Positions 44,750 to 57,553 of a stretch of 64,000 nt of DNA are shown here, one piece after another. A program made the position numbers and the translations under genes. The DNA lies in NCBI GenBank assembly GCA_003545705.1, contig QVLQ01000008.1:310001-374000 (forward strand), read 5' to 3'. How positions within the stretch are numbered: the stretch's first letter is position 1; each line of letters opens with the position of its first letter. The notes under the pieces are model-generated. The model saw only the letters and a list, made by a program, of their open reading frames with translations. It made no database searches and had not been told where the DNA came from. Origin of the DNA: Acidomyces sp. 'richmondensis' (taxonomy: Eukaryota > Ascomycota > Dothideomycetes > Mycosphaerellales > Teratosphaeriaceae).

Positions 44750-46310
44750 TATTGATTCTCAATGCCCTTCCCAACTTGTTAGACGAATTCAATTACTCAT
44801 ACGGGAGGCATGATTTTAAGAGTATCCATCCAGGAGTCTTGCCAACGGAGGTGCCTGAATATCACGCATCCGCTCCGCTGCTGCAGGCGGTTCATAAATT
44901 CTATCACCACCACTCGCGATGGCCATTCAAATGCCACCTCTGGGCCTTTCGCACATGCAAATGCGATAATTGGTCGATAACAGGCCATGCGCTGTCTCCC
45001 GTTCCTCGCACGCATCCCTTTTGATTTCTTGTCCCCTCGTTCGTTGGGCTGATGAAGCACCAATTGTATCGCCATCTGCCATCCGGCCGCGATAAGGTGG
45101 CAATCAGCCTTATCAGGCCCATCAAGCCCATCACAACGCGTGCAGCCGGATGACATGGCATGTGAACGTTTCACTTTCGACCATGCATCGAGGTACTTCG
45201 CTGGCATTTAGGCGAGCTGGGAGGAGAAACGGGTCGTCCCAGGGAGGTGGAAGGGTCACAATGAGCGAACAGTGCGATTAGAGCTCAGATGTTGCGAGAA
45301 GGTATACCCATTTGTGTCAGCTGTCAGCTGTGAAGGGCGTGCGTGTGCGTCGACAACCCTGATGACCGCTGTGCAGCTGCCAATGAATGAGCCGTCGACA
45401 CATTGTCGATGCTCGGACGGATCAGGACCATCGGACCGACAGGTAGGCACGTTCTACCCAGACCAGAGCCATCTCTTCTACGGGATGACTCTCGTCTATG
45501 ACTGCTGTGGTCGTGGAGCAGACGCTGTCTGTCAAACCGTGGCCGTCTGCCCCCGTACATCAACCCGTCTGTCCGTTTACCCTCCCGGCCTGCCCGCCTC
45601 GTGGGGATCGTGATCTGCGGCCCTCCCGTCGAAATATATCATGCAGACTGCAGATAGACCAATAACAGCGCCGGTGCCTGATATATTATTTTTGCGGCGT
45701 GTGCATGTGTGCAGCAAGAAGGATCACATTAGCAAATCCCCCCCCATCCCCCCCACCAGATGATCTGCTGCCCACTGAGAGGGGTTGATGCGACTTTTTT
45801 CCACTTGATCGATTGAAGAACTGTTAACCTACTTACCTCATATGATATTATTGTACGGATACGGGGAGCCGGAGCTGGGCTTCCCGGCCCTCGTGAGGTC
45901 CATCATCTGAGCCACCCGCTCCACATCCGCCCAGTTCGGCTGACCCTCCGCTGAAAACTGTCGCAGGGCCACGGAAGAACATCGCAGATAGGGGAACACA
46001 CGAAAGGCTGGTACGCTGTTGGCCGAGACCAACCTGTCTCTACCTCCGCCCCCCTAGCTTCGGGTCAAAGGCGGATGCCGGCTAGCGCGCAAAGTGTCGC
46101 GCATGTGACGCTCGCAGTTCCGGCGGTCAGTGTTTTGGTAATGGGCTACCACGCATGTCTTCCGGCTAGAGCAATGATGCTGACCCAAACTAGTTTATTC
46201 ACCGGCATCACACACGGCACTGCCAACGATCGACTACTTAGCCACGCCCGCTCGTGTTGCTGCGCTATTTCCACGGATCTTGGGAGTCGACTGATGGCTC
46301 GGGCATCTGG
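44750..46310. other. 1.56-kb intergenic region
   Basis: The region is between two plus-strand genes. C-rich runs occur near 45,740-45,765. The frames are short shadows on both strands. Untranslated leader and promoter of the lipase gene, possibly with a small upstream exon for its N-terminus, must lie in the right part. Confidence 0.4.
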
Positions 46311-48704
46311 ATGGACTTCTTTCACAGACGACAGGTTCACGGGATAGATGGAGGACCCGATCAATGGGCTACAGAAAGGCCACCGAAGCGGCTCCGGACA
46401 TCCAAGAGCCATGCGGCGATCCTGCAGCCGGTGAGGCGGCTGGTCCGTAGTCCTCTCGACACGCTCAGCACGCTGGCGGAGAGTTTGGGTTATGGCGGCG
46501 AGAGCAAGCAGCTGTCGGCAGATGAACAAGAACGTCGACTGCAGCTGCTGAGACTGAATGCTGCGGAAACGTTGGACGAGTGGCAATGTGCGGCAATTCA
46601 GTTGGACCAGCTTGAGAATGCCAACGAGTGGAAAGAGCAAGACGAGTCGGACGACTACGACTACGAACTCATCAGATCCCGGTTAGAACGTTTAGAAAAG
46701 GCTCGAGATGCCGAAAACATGGGTGAACTTCGCTTTCTTATCAGAACTTCGTTGACAAGAGATTTGGGCGGCATGGGAAACGTTAATCTCTACAAACACT
46801 CTCGGATTGGAACCAAGGCATTGATCGAGCGATACATTAAAACCGTGGTGGAATGCATCCAAAAGGTCGTCGCCAGCGCACATATGGCGGATCGAGTCGA
46901 AATCCACGAAGAGTTGAAGTACACGAGACAGTCATATGGGCGCAGTGCCTTGCTTTTATCGGGTGGCGCCATCCTCGGCATGAACCATATCGGCGTGGTC
47001 AAGGCACTTTTCGAAGCCAATGCCTTACCGAACATCATCTCAGGCGCATCTGCCGGCAGCATTGTCTGCGCCGTGCTGTGCACCCGGACCGACGAGGAAA
47101 TCCTTGGGTCTCTTGAGCAATTTTGCGAAGGAGAGCTGGATGTCTTCGAAAAGGAGGACGAGGATCACTCGATTTTCGCCAAAGTGACCCGATTCTTTAC
47201 TCAGGGCGCCGTTTACGATATCGAAAACTTAATTCGCGTGATGAAAAATCTTCTCGGGACCCTTACGTTTCGAGAAGCATATAATCGCACCGGACGCATC
47301 CTCAACATCGGTGTATCCAGCGCCGGATTGTACGAGACGCCCCGACTGCTCAATTACATCACATGTCCTAACGTGATGATTTGGTCTGCCGTTGCGGCCT
47401 CCTGTTCAGTCCCCTTCGTCTTTTCATCCGCAGATCTCCAAGCTAAAGACCCAAAGACTAATGAGATCAGTCGGTGGACGGCCGAGTCGACAAAATTGAT
47501 TGACGGGTCGGTCGACAACGATCTTCCGATGACAAGACTGGCAGAAATGTGGAATGTCAATCATTTCATTGTCTCGCAAGTCAATCCCCATGTCGTGCCT
47601 TTTCTTGCCAAGGAGGAAGACGATGAGGCTTCCGCCTCGTCTTCATTCCTGTCAGCAGGGACGGACTGGGTGCACGCCCTTGCCAACTTGGCGAAAGGCG
47701 AGGCATTGCATCGGATGCATGTTTTAGCTGAGCTTGGATTCTTTCCCACAACCATGACCAAGCTGCGCTCGGTATTGGGACAACGCTATTCCGGAGATGT
47801 CACCATCATCCCTGAGATTTCCTATACTCAGTTTCCAAACATTCTGTCGAATCCCACCCCTGATTTCATGCGACAGGCAGTCGCCAACGGTGAACGCGCA
47901 ACCTGGCCGAAGCTCAGTCGAATCAGGAACCATCTCGCCATCGAACTGCAACTGGATGCCGCGACCAAGGGACTGTATGCTGATATGGCTTTCAGCCAAA
48001 GCCAAGCAGACCTACGCAAGACCGTCATATCACAGCCGAACGGGAAAAAACATGGCCGAAGGCGACGAGGCAGCAGAGCGAGCCACAATAGCGCTCGGAG
48101 CACCATTGTGCCGCGCGAGGTGCCCGGGCGTGGATATTTGCACCGCCCAATCAAATCCATGGTCGAACCTGCCGAAGTGCAAATGATGATGGCGCCCAAA
48201 GAGTCGGGGCCGAGCCAACTAGACTATTTCTCATCCGCCAATTCCTCGTCGACCACTCTGACGACCGATCTGGATAAGAATGACTCCGGAGTGTCCGAAA
48301 CATCGATGTCACCACCTGAATCACCAGAACCCTTATTCCCGTCGGCGTCGCAGCCCGTCACGCCCAGTGTGGCGTCGAAATATTTTGTGCTCAATACACC
48401 TACCGCCACCCGAATGCCCGCAGCTAAATCACCAGGCTACGGGTCTTCCCTAGTCCCACCTCCAAACGTATCCATCTCCCCAGAGGCGAAATACAAAAGA
48501 CTGTTCCACCAGAGAGTCCAGCCCATGCAAACGATTAGGTCACAGACTTCGACGCCCGAGCCACAGGAGCACCATCGCGTCCCTCGCAAGTTCAACAAAT
48601 TGGGCTTGAATTTGGATTTTTCGGGAACCAAGGATATGGTCCAGAAGCAGAAGCGCAGTTTGAGTACTGGTTTGAAAAGTCTGCGGCCTCCTGAGAGGCA
48701 GTGA
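46311..48704 (+). CDS. patatin-like phospholipase / triacylglycerol lipase (Tgl4/Tgl5 type)
   Basis: 797 residues from the ATG at 46311; the frame is open to 46254 and beyond, and an upstream exon is likely because fungal homologues begin with a membrane-near segment. The patatin core has the oxyanion loop SGGAILGMNHIG (about 217-228), the nucleophile elbow GASAG (S247) and the Asp of the DGS motif (D398), forming the Ser-Asp dyad. YDYELIRSRLERLEKARD precedes it as in Tgl3/4/5 proteins. The C-terminal 250 residues are Ser/Pro-rich and disordered. These enzymes hydrolyse triacylglycerol at lipid droplets. Confidence 0.85.
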   Translation: MDFFHRRQVHGIDGGPDQWATERPPKRLRTSKSHAAILQPVRRLVRSPLDTLSTLAESLGYGGESKQLSADEQERRLQLLRLNAAETLDEWQCAAIQLDQLENANEWKEQDESDDYDYELIRSRLERLEKARDAENMGELRFLIRTSLTRDLGGMGNVNLYKHSRIGTKALIERYIKTVVECIQKVVASAHMADRVEIHEELKYTRQSYGRSALLLSGGAILGMNHIGVVKALFEANALPNIISGASAGSIVCAVLCTRTDEEILGSLEQFCEGELDVFEKEDEDHSIFAKVTRFFTQGAVYDIENLIRVMKNLLGTLTFREAYNRTGRILNIGVSSAGLYETPRLLNYITCPNVMIWSAVAASCSVPFVFSSADLQAKDPKTNEISRWTAESTKLIDGSVDNDLPMTRLAEMWNVNHFIVSQVNPHVVPFLAKEEDDEASASSSFLSAGTDWVHALANLAKGEALHRMHVLAELGFFPTTMTKLRSVLGQRYSGDVTIIPEISYTQFPNILSNPTPDFMRQAVANGERATWPKLSRIRNHLAIELQLDAATKGLYADMAFSQSQADLRKTVISQPNGKKHGRRRRGSRASHNSARSTIVPREVPGRGYLHRPIKSMVEPAEVQMMMAPKESGPSQLDYFSSANSSSTTLTTDLDKNDSGVSETSMSPPESPEPLFPSASQPVTPSVASKYFVLNTPTATRMPAAKSPGYGSSLVPPPNVSISPEAKYKRLFHQRVQPMQTIRSQTSTPEPQEHHRVPRKFNKLGLNLDFSGTKDMVQKQKRSLSTGLKSLRPPERQ

Positions 48705-49189
48705 GATAAATAATACATGACGCTCACCTAGACTAACGCGCAATGTTTCCCTATAGATTGTTGATAGACTACCGTCTCGCTAGATATGAAGATCTATACA
48801 AGTCATGTTAAATCCGATACTTTCCGCAGTTTCCGATGACGTTCCGGATGAGTCTAGTATCCATCGTCTGCCAGCGCATCATGCTTTTGGACTGATCTAT
48901 ACTTTGCAATACTTGTTGCGAGATGGGGAATGTGCTAGCTTGGCAGCTGATCACACGGGAAATCTTGTCGCCATCCCAAAATGTGGTGAACAATATGTCT
49001 TGAATTCAAATTCGAGTGATCAATAGTACCCTCCGCCAGCCGCGCGCTGCACAAATTGGCCGGAGAGACATCAGTATCGCCCGAGAACAAGCCGAGAGAG
49101 AATATGACAGGGGCACACAAGCAACCCGTACGTTGGCCATCAATTGGCTTTGGGGTTCCAAAAGTACATCAGAGAATGAATATTTCCCC
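48705..49189. other. convergent intergenic region
   Basis: 485 bp between the 3' ends of the lipase and acyl-CoA synthetase genes. No gene or repeat was recognised. Confidence 0.4.
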
Positions 49190-51146
49190 TCAGCCATTCT
49201 TTCTCTTCTGCCTCTCCTCTGCAACCACGATACTTCTTCTCCGAATCTTCTCTTGATTGCCAAATACCGTGTCCACCAATTCCCGTTTATTAATCTTGCC
49301 CATCGCATTTCGCGGTATTGCATCGACAACAACCATATCCTGTGGGATCTTATACGCCGCCAGGCGCCCCTGCAAAGCTCGCCTCATATCTAGCGCACTC
49401 CACTTCTTGCCTCCTTTGCCCGCCAAATTCCCTACATCGGACAAGACCACGACCGCTGCGACTTTCTGGCCCCAGGCCACAGAAGGCAAGGCCACGACGG
49501 CGCACTCGCGTACTTCCGGCAGCGAAAGCAGTTCGCGCTCAACTTCTAGAGCGGACACTTTTTCACCGCCAGTCTTGATGATATCGGCAGACTTGCGGCC
49601 TAGTATGAAGTAAGCAGGGCCGCGTGCCCAGTTGCCACTTTTACCTTCACCGGATCCAGATACGAGTCTGCGGACGGCGATGTCGCCCGTTTTGAACCAT
49701 CCGTCGGATGTGAACTCTTTCTTCGTCGCCTCTGGGTTACGCCAGTACCCTCGAAAGATTGTTGGCCCTCGCAGCTGGATCTCACCAGATCTCTCTTTTC
49801 CATCGGCCGTCTGGTCTTGACCAATTGGTATGACTTCATTCGTATCTGAATCAACCAGTCGAGCCTCGACAGAAGGCAATGGCCAGCCCACCGAGCCGTC
49901 AATTCGATCTTCGTCCGCCAAGCCGCAGGAGAGCGCCATACCTACTTCTGTCATCCCGTACCGTTCGAGCAAAATGTTGCCAGAAGAAAGACTGGACCAA
50001 GCCTTCTTTGTTGGCGTTGGAAGCGCGGCAGATCCGGAGATGTTCAGCCGTAAATGCCTTCTCTTTATGGCCTCACGTGTGGCTGTTTGTAGTGGTTCTG
50101 GCAAATGTGGGTGAGACTGCAGCATCCGAGCCCAGATGGTAGGGACGACAGTGAAGAATGTGATTGGCACTTTCTGCTGCTCACTGGTAAATCCATTGGC
50201 ATGCTCATTCTGGGGCATGAAAGGTGCAGCAAAGCGTTTCCACACGTTGTCAACATTGAACGGGAACATGAACTCGATCGAGCCGCCGGCTAGCAAAGGG
50301 GTGAGAAGTGCGTTGACGGTACCATGAATGTGATGCAAGGGTAAAACATGCAGAAGACGGTCCTTCGCTGTGTATTTCCAGGCCTCAAGAAGACTTCGAC
50401 ATTGTGCAGTCAGCACATGGGTCGGCAAGAGCACCCCTTTTGGCCTTGCTGTCGTACCAGAGGTGTAGAGCATCATACCTCCTTCAGCTTCATGGGTGTA
50501 GCCAGTCATGTTGACAGGGATCGCCGATGTAGAACCGTGCTCGATCTTCTGTAGATGTGCACTCACCGGCCGGTGATCCAAGCCTTCTTTCAGCACGCTC
50601 GCCGCAAGGCCTGAGAACTTCCTAGACGAGAGCAGCACACACGCCTCGCTGTGATTAATGATGTACCGAAGTTCTGACGGTGGGAATGACGGGGCGAGGG
50701 GAACAGCTATGGCGTTGGATGCAAAACATGCCAGGAGGGTGACTGACGATCATTTTATCAGCACCCAGAAGATGTCGCGAGGATCCGCCAGCATCAGGGA
50801 ATTGCGCACCTACATACTCGTACGCATTTTCGACCAGAAATGCTATCCTCTCCCCAACCAGGCTCTGCTCTGTCTTGCCTGTCACCTGCAAGAGATTCTC
50901 CTTCACAGCTGCGACATCAGACAGGATGGATCCATAATTGAAAGAGCGGCCGGAGAGGGAATGGATGATTGCCGGGGTATTGGCGTCATGCCGTTCGATC
51001 GCGTCGAAGAAGGCTGTTCGTTGCAGCGCCACCATTGCAGCTGGCGCGGCCGAGAAAAAGGCACGAGGGGCGAAAGGCGGGCGTGCAGGGAAAGAAGATG
51101 GGTATTTACAAGCACGAAATATAGAGCGACCAGTTCGTTCCAGCAT
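49190..51146 (-). CDS. mitochondrial acyl/malonyl-CoA synthetase (ACSF3-like)
   Basis: Exons 50810..51146 and 49190..50742 with a 67-nt intron (GTGCGC..CAG); 629 residues. The start at 51146 gives an Arg-rich, Ser/Ala-rich presequence (MLERTGRSIFRACKYPSSF, then ending FFSAAPAAM), so mitochondrial import is likely; the frame is open further upstream. The AMP-binding signature LYTSGTTARPKGVLL, RYGMTEVGMALS, GWFKTGDIAVRR and ILGRKSADIIKTGGEKVS are all present, with PRNAMGKINKREL at the end carrying the catalytic Lys. The sequence resembles ACSF3-type malonyl-/methylmalonyl-CoA synthetases, but substrate choice among short acids is not certain. Confidence 0.85.
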
Positions 51147-54065
51147 TCTGTGAAGAACAATGAAGGCATTGGCCGAAGACAAGACGTCTTCGGCGTTATT
51201 GAAACTCTGCAGTGCCGCGGGAAACTGTGTGAAGTGGCAAGAGACATGCAATGCGGACAGTGCGGGCAATGCGGGTAAACAAATTTGATTAAAGCATTCG
51301 ATCAGCTCGGTGAATCTCCGAATACATAGCCGTGCTCGCGATACTCCCTCTGATGTTTCCTTCAAGGACCACTAGCCTTTTGTCCTTCCTACACATATAG
51401 CATCCTATGACATTCACATACTCTTCTTATTGCTTGTCTCAGCGTTCTAATAAGCTTGTCTCGTTATTCTTTTATTCTAATGGTTTGAAATATCTACCTT
51501 CGCAGTGATAGCGGCCTTTTCACTACGAATTATCGGCCCCACGAGTTCAATACAAATAACTATACGCAATCAAAAGGATGCACAAAGGTTGGGAGCCCAA
51601 TGTAAATTTTGCCACTCACTGCATTACAGCTGGCCTGGACAATCGAAAGTAAAATGTTGTGTTACAACAATGGTATACTCTACCTTCCGGAACGCACCAT
51701 CAAGCCCCGTCACAAATTTGTAACCGTTTGAAATGGTCATCAACGTCGAATTCGAATCTGCAAACTTTGCAAATATTCATTGAAAAGCGTCAAGTCATGA
51801 CCCATTAGTATCATCGACAAAAGTTTGTTTACGTACTCAGCGAGGTTGACTCTTCTCTTAGATAATGGCTGCCAGCTCAGCCAACTGCGTGCAAACCAAT
51901 GGGGATTTTGCAAGCTCTGGGCACTCTTGCGAAATGCATGATCGTACCAGAGAATGGGCTGTATTTTTAAAAATGGCCAGCGGCCGACATTCTACACCTT
52001 TCTGCCCTTTCGTGTGCCTCCTGCCGAACCTCAGCATTCCTGAGATGAACAGGTCACTTCAGTGGTCATCTTGTGGGAGTCGAATGCTCAATGCGTGAAT
52101 CAGATTTTTGGTGTAAATTTGACCCGTCCATATCCCAGATTCGCTCTACGCGATCATCTACCTGAGGGTATTTTCCATCGGACAACGGAATCGTTCACTC
52201 ACATCCGTTTGGCTAGCTCCTTTCCCCCACCCGCATTTGGGTAACCCCATGGCATATGCCATATACCTATGGATTGGAGAGCAAAATTCGATTCAACTAA
52301 TTGTTGATGAACTCCCAAATACGTGCTGCTGAATATGCGAAGATTGCAAGTGTCACAAACATCCCGATCCAAGACACCAAGGCCCTACTCCTTTTTGAAA
52401 AGCATCTGGATGGGTTGGGCACTATGCGATAAACAGTCAAAAATTTCAGGGGACCTTGCAAAAGTAGCATATTAAGATTGAAAAATTCGCTCGCAGTAAT
52501 TTGACATTTATCTTGTCACGTACTTTACCTCACGATTATGAGAGTACTCGGGCATCCAAGCCGTGCTTGTTATTGTCAACATATGCTCACTCCAGCACCT
52601 GGGTATCGCTCTAAATGGTGTAATGTCATCCCGAAGCTCATCTAAAGTTTTGTTCCGATCTATGACCTTCGAATTAAATCCCGCCGTCTTGCAAGTGTCT
52701 GCAACCGCACTTCTCCCGGAAATCCGGAGAATCTTCATTCGATTGAGCTTACCGGGGCGATCTTGACATAATTTTCAACAAAAAGCTACTTTTAAAAGAG
52801 CTCTTCAGAACCCTTCCGTTCCATTGGTCATGCATATTGGTCTTGCCGCGCGCTAGTAAGGTTCAACAGTGCGAGAAATGAAACCCCCTCTTGGCCTAGC
52901 AACACATTCAGTACTGTCGCCTCCGCTCGCAAGAGGCTTCGTTCCTTTTCCCATTCCCTCTCGCGAACTCATTAGCTATACACCAGGAGTTTATGAAACT
53001 TTGGGACGTCTAAAACCTCGAAACACTCGCCAGGCGCTGAGAACTTTACCAAAGAGAGCTTCGACTTCACAATGCCTCCAAAGTTTTGATGACGATGGAA
53101 AGCCATGCATGCACGCTAGGTGTTTCCTGCATTAAATTGGATAAAATAGTGTGATTATTCAGCTTCAGTGGCTCTTAGAATGCTGCGGGCACGGGCCGAA
53201 TTCATCTCATGTAAGTGCGACAGGAGTTGGTATCAGAAGAGACGTTCTAGGGACGGACAGTCGGTAATGGAGGCGAGTTCATGGCTGGCCAGCGTAGCAT
53301 CTCCTGTAGTTTTGAGGACATGCTAGATCAGAAATTGAAAAGAGACCTGAACCAGGTCTTGTACCTTGGCAGTGTCGGGATATTGAGTAATACCTTTGTT
53401 TGTCAGCTAAGAATGAAAAGCACCTAGCTATTTACCCAAATGAATATCGATCCAGACTTCTTCTGCTAGCCTATATCTTTGCGGCATCTCGCCAAATAAA
53501 GGATATCATAACGAGAGGAGAGCCTAGGTTGATGTGGCATGTCATTGATGTGTACTGGCCAACTATTAAATATAATCTGGATCAGCACTTGACAGGATAT
53601 TTAACGCTTATTCTGGTGTTATCGAAATTGTGAAGTTATTTCCAGTGTTTTGCATGGGATAGCATCATTGTTTTCACAGTTCCGGTTTTCCATGCTCTCG
53701 AAGGACGTGTGAAATCTGACAAGCTATTTTGGAAGCGTTTTCTAGCACGCAAGAAGGCAGTTAAACTTCTACCGCATTTTGCTTTGTGATTCGCGAAGTC
53801 AAAGTATAACTCATAATAAACCGTTGGCATTTGGTTCACCGTGTGATTGGTCTTGAGAGGGATTGAGATTTGGGACCTCTTTGCAATGAGAGGAGCAGCA
53901 AAATGCCGCTGGGAAGATCAACTCTTACGCATGGATTGAATTGCATGATTCTATTAAATCAAGTTATCAAATGCTCTTTCAACAGCAGCACCAATTTGGC
54001 TGTATGTAACAATCCTATTGTGGCCTGAAAAGAATATTTAGCATTTCCACTCTTGCATTCAAGCC
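51147..54065. other. 2.9-kb gene-free region
   Basis: Upstream of the acyl-CoA synthetase start and downstream of the hydrolase gene. Frames are under 90 codons with no recognisable domains. No transposon ends or simple repeats were seen. The left part must hold the synthetase promoter. Confidence 0.4.
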
Positions 54066-55390
54066 TCACAAAACCTGGTCGTACTCACCGCCATGCTCTA
54101 TGATCTCAAACCTCACCTTCGGTTTTCCTTTAGCCTTCACTTCGTACATTGCCGGACCATGAGTTCCATCAATACATTCAATGACATCTCCAGTCCGCTC
54201 ATCACGATCTCTTTGGCCTACAACAGGACCACTTCCTCTCCTAAACATCTGTCGACAGAAAAATTCGGTCTGGTGGTACGATATGTCCGAATCTCGTCTC
54301 GAATGAACAAGTTGGATACTACCAAGGCTACGCTCCGAACGATCACTGCCAATCAGCAATCGAGATTGGGAACTGACACTCTGATAGTATGCTTCTAATC
54401 TTTCCGCACTAGGCCACTTATCCACCATTTGCGATGTCAAAATGCTGGCAAAGTTGGGGAAAGGGCGTAGGGGGAGTAGTATCGGGAGAAAACCGCCAAG
54501 GCGGTAGGTCAGCAATAAAGACGGCAGGCTGGAAAAAGGAGCTATGAGAACTACGCCGGCAAAGACAGTGGGCTTGAATACACTATCTTCGGTGTTGCGC
54601 GGACGTAGTTTTCGTACCTCCTTTGGAATGAGCCTGTTTTGAGGGTCAGCGAAATGGAGGACGACAGCGCTGGAAACAGCAGTTCCAAGACTTTGTCCAA
54701 GGATCAAAATGCGATCCGGTGGAATCTGAGCAACTTTGAGAACCCAGTCGACAAGTGCTACGCCGTCTGCAATCAGCCCCGCCTCTGTTGGCGAGCCTGT
54801 TGAGTGTCCGAAGCCACGGTAGTCGATTGTCAAGACATGTGTATTTGGTTGAGTGGTAAGATAACGGTACGTGTCAGGTCTCCATCCCTGAGCAATATGG
54901 CCGGCATTGCCATGGACTTCTTTGCAAATGATAGGTTAGCTTCCGTCTCAAATAGCAATTTTCATAGCCACATCTTAAACTGGGCAGACATACATGTCAC
55001 CACAACTTTAGCATCCCCTTGTGTCAAATAGCGGAATGCATTGGTCTTCGTAAGGTCTTCTACCGGCCCAACAGACCTCTCCTCTGCCAAGATCATCTTC
55101 TCATTTCGAGTATAGACGTCGATGGGCAAAACATGCCATGCGTACAACGTTTCCCCGTCTAGAGTTGACAAATTAAATGGGGTCACCTGGTGTTTGGAAA
55201 AGCCGTATGCTTCACCAGTGTTCAGGTCATCACCCAGGAATAGCGTGTTGAAATGATTGGCATAAAGGGCGAATCGCTGAACAGAAGGGGTCAAAAGGAC
55301 GCCTAGGACCACAGCGTAGATGCCCACAGTTACAGCGGCGACAATGCCAACCTTCCCAAGGAGGGTATTAAAAAGTAGCATCCCAACCAT
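54066..55390 (-). CDS. membrane-anchored alpha/beta hydrolase (ABHD12/13-like)
   Basis: Exons 54994..55390 and 54066..54916 with a 77-nt intron; 415 residues. Splicing creates the family motif VVVT|FHGNAGHIAQGW. A single N-terminal membrane segment (about residues 10-32) is followed by the hydrolase core: TIDYRGFGHSTGSPTE, the nucleophile elbow LGQSLGTAV, and late Asp (HSRRDSDI) and His (EHGGEYD) segments. Related proteins (ABHD12/ABHD13, Bem46-like) are lysophospholipid lipases or thioesterases facing the ER lumen or exterior. A true substrate cannot be given. Diverges from the Swc3-like gene across 252 bp. Confidence 0.82.
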
Positions 55391-55642
55391 ATAGCAAACG
55401 TCCCAAATTAATTAATCGATGTGATAGTTTGCAGAACGTCAATCTCTGGTCAATCGCTTGGTTGGCTGATTATTACATATAACTGTCTTAGTCATCATCA
55501 CCCCCCGCAGCAGGCTAAGGTGAAAGCCGCTTGACGCTTCCTTGCAGTCCATTTAGGGTACGCCGAAGTCCATTTAGGATATTATGAAAACAAGAAGTTC
55601 AATGTAACAGGATAGTGGATGTGAGCTGAGTCCTTTGATGAG
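55391..55642. promoter_or_regulatory. shared divergent promoter region
   Basis: 252 bp between the starts of the hydrolase and Swc3-like genes, so both promoters are compressed here. No specific sites were recognised. Confidence 0.45.
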
Positions 55643-57553
55643 ATGGCGCAGACTGGAGAACCTCGTCGGGCCAGCAAGCGCGAGGCCACGAAAGCGTGTC
55701 AACGGGAACCACCACCAGCGAAGAAGCCGAGATTATCAACTGAAGTCCACCCATCCCCATCAACGCTTTCGCCAGCGGTAGCCCCGACGTCAGAGAAAAC
55801 TTTTCCCAGACTTCCTACCAAGATCGTTGATGGCAAACCGCTACCTAGCCTTCCCGCTCCACAATCCGCCTCACTCCCCGACACCGAATACCAGTCGATC
55901 AAAGAAAGCGGGGTACTTCAGTCTTCCCTCGCGCGCTCGCAGACGAGATGGACTCTCGAAGGCATTTTCGATCGGTACTGGGTCAAGCCGGAAACTGGCA
56001 AGAATGCAAACCCTCCTCCGCCAAACAACCCGGATTACAAGTGGATGAAGCACAAAGGCGAGTGCAGGATAAGAATAGAGCCGCACATTTTCAAATGCGA
56101 GATGTACGTAGAAGAAAAGCCCAAACCACCGCCACCACCGAAGCAGTATGCGCCGCCACAGAACCAGAATACCTATGGACAGCAATTCCGCCCACAACAG
56201 CAGCCGGCGTATACCCCTCAGCAGCCATATCAACAAAGTCGCACACTGCCGCCCATGGCCCAGCAGCCACTGCCGCAGAACAGAACTCTACCTCCAATCA
56301 ATAATATGACTCGTACGCCTATGCCTGCGAGAGTACCGCCCCTGCCAGATAAAAAGGCGAATCCAGATCCTGTGATTAGCAAACTGGCCGCACGCGCATC
56401 GACAGATCCCGAGCTGAAGAGTCTGATGAAAGAAGTTGCTACCGGCAATGCATCGCAAGAACAGCTCCGTGTATTCCAACGGCACATCGATGAACTGCAG
56501 AGGCAAATTAAAGAGGAGAGGGAGGCAGAAGAGAGGAGAGCACGTGAAGCTGAGGCGGCCGCAAAATTACGAGAGGATATCACACAATATGATGGTGCAA
56601 ACGACGCTCAACCCGAGAGCCCTATGCCTCCGCCGCAGCAGGGAACATCGCAACCTTGTCGTCCAGTTCATCAACATCCGTACGCCCCTTCGCAACAGCC
56701 GAACGGAACTGTTCAAGCATACCAACATCCTTTGCCTCTGCCTCAGCAGCCTCGTCCGTGGATACCACCTCCACCTCCGCCGCGACACCCTGTGATATTA
56801 TCTTTTGCAATACCGGGTGCATCTGACGACCGATTCCTCTTCCCTCAAAACGCCATCCTTGAACCCCTCTCAGCACATCACCTCCTAGCCAGCTTTATCA
56901 TCACTTGTAAAGGTCGCGATGCGGCCGATTCAACAGCTCTAGACCCCGAGAAGGAGTACTGGCAACCTATAACCCTAATGTTAGAAGTTAAATACGGGCT
57001 CGAGGATTTGCCTGTATATGTGAAAAAATGGGTCAATCCTGCCGATGAAGTGCGAAAACATATGGAGGATATAATGGCGAAATGTGAAAGAGCTCCAGAA
57101 ACATATCTGGCGCTACGGCTACCATTAAAGGGCGCTGCTTCAGCGGCGGAAACAGAGGAGAGTGGACATAGCAAAGAGGATACCCCTGTATCCGTCTCAC
57201 ACATTGAAGAGAAATCGAAATCAAAGTCGAGTGTGAAGTACGTCAAGAAGCCATCTTCTGCGACCAAGATCTCGTCGAACCCATCGGATTCGGCTGGCAC
57301 AACAAAGAAAGCAGAGAGCGATGCAAAGAAAGGTGGCGAGGAGGATAGAGTTGTAGCTGCGCCTTCTGGTGAGACCGCTGAGAAGGGACAGAATACCACA
57401 TCTGGCACCTCTGCTTCGCCAGTGAACAAATTAGGGCAGGTGCCGAGCAGTGGCCCGTCTAATGAGAAAGGCGAGGAGAAAACGGAGAGTGAACGACCGC
57501 GACGAAATTTGCGGAAGAGTGTAAGAATCAGTGAGGGCGAAGCTGGTCGTTGA
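55643..57553 (+). CDS. SWC3: SWR1-complex subunit 3 (Swc3)-like protein
   Basis: An intronless frame of 636 residues. The N-terminal 60-150 region matches the Swc3 pattern: FPRLPTKIVDGKPLPSLP, then EYQSIKESGVLQSSLARS and WTLEGIFDRYWVKP. A basic start, a Gln/Pro-rich middle, a Glu/Arg-rich coiled segment (about 280-310) and a Ser/Lys-rich tail follow. Swc3 belongs to the SWR1 remodeller that loads histone H2A.Z. The tail is poorly conserved in general, so the call rests on the N-terminal domain. Confidence 0.75.
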   Translation: MAQTGEPRRASKREATKACQREPPPAKKPRLSTEVHPSPSTLSPAVAPTSEKTFPRLPTKIVDGKPLPSLPAPQSASLPDTEYQSIKESGVLQSSLARSQTRWTLEGIFDRYWVKPETGKNANPPPPNNPDYKWMKHKGECRIRIEPHIFKCEMYVEEKPKPPPPPKQYAPPQNQNTYGQQFRPQQQPAYTPQQPYQQSRTLPPMAQQPLPQNRTLPPINNMTRTPMPARVPPLPDKKANPDPVISKLAARASTDPELKSLMKEVATGNASQEQLRVFQRHIDELQRQIKEEREAEERRAREAEAAAKLREDITQYDGANDAQPESPMPPPQQGTSQPCRPVHQHPYAPSQQPNGTVQAYQHPLPLPQQPRPWIPPPPPPRHPVILSFAIPGASDDRFLFPQNAILEPLSAHHLLASFIITCKGRDAADSTALDPEKEYWQPITLMLEVKYGLEDLPVYVKKWVNPADEVRKHMEDIMAKCERAPETYLALRLPLKGAASAAETEESGHSKEDTPVSVSHIEEKSKSKSSVKYVKKPSSATKISSNPSDSAGTTKKAESDAKKGGEEDRVVAAPSGETAEKGQNTTSGTSASPVNKLGQVPSSGPSNEKGEEKTESERPRRNLRKSVRISEGEAGR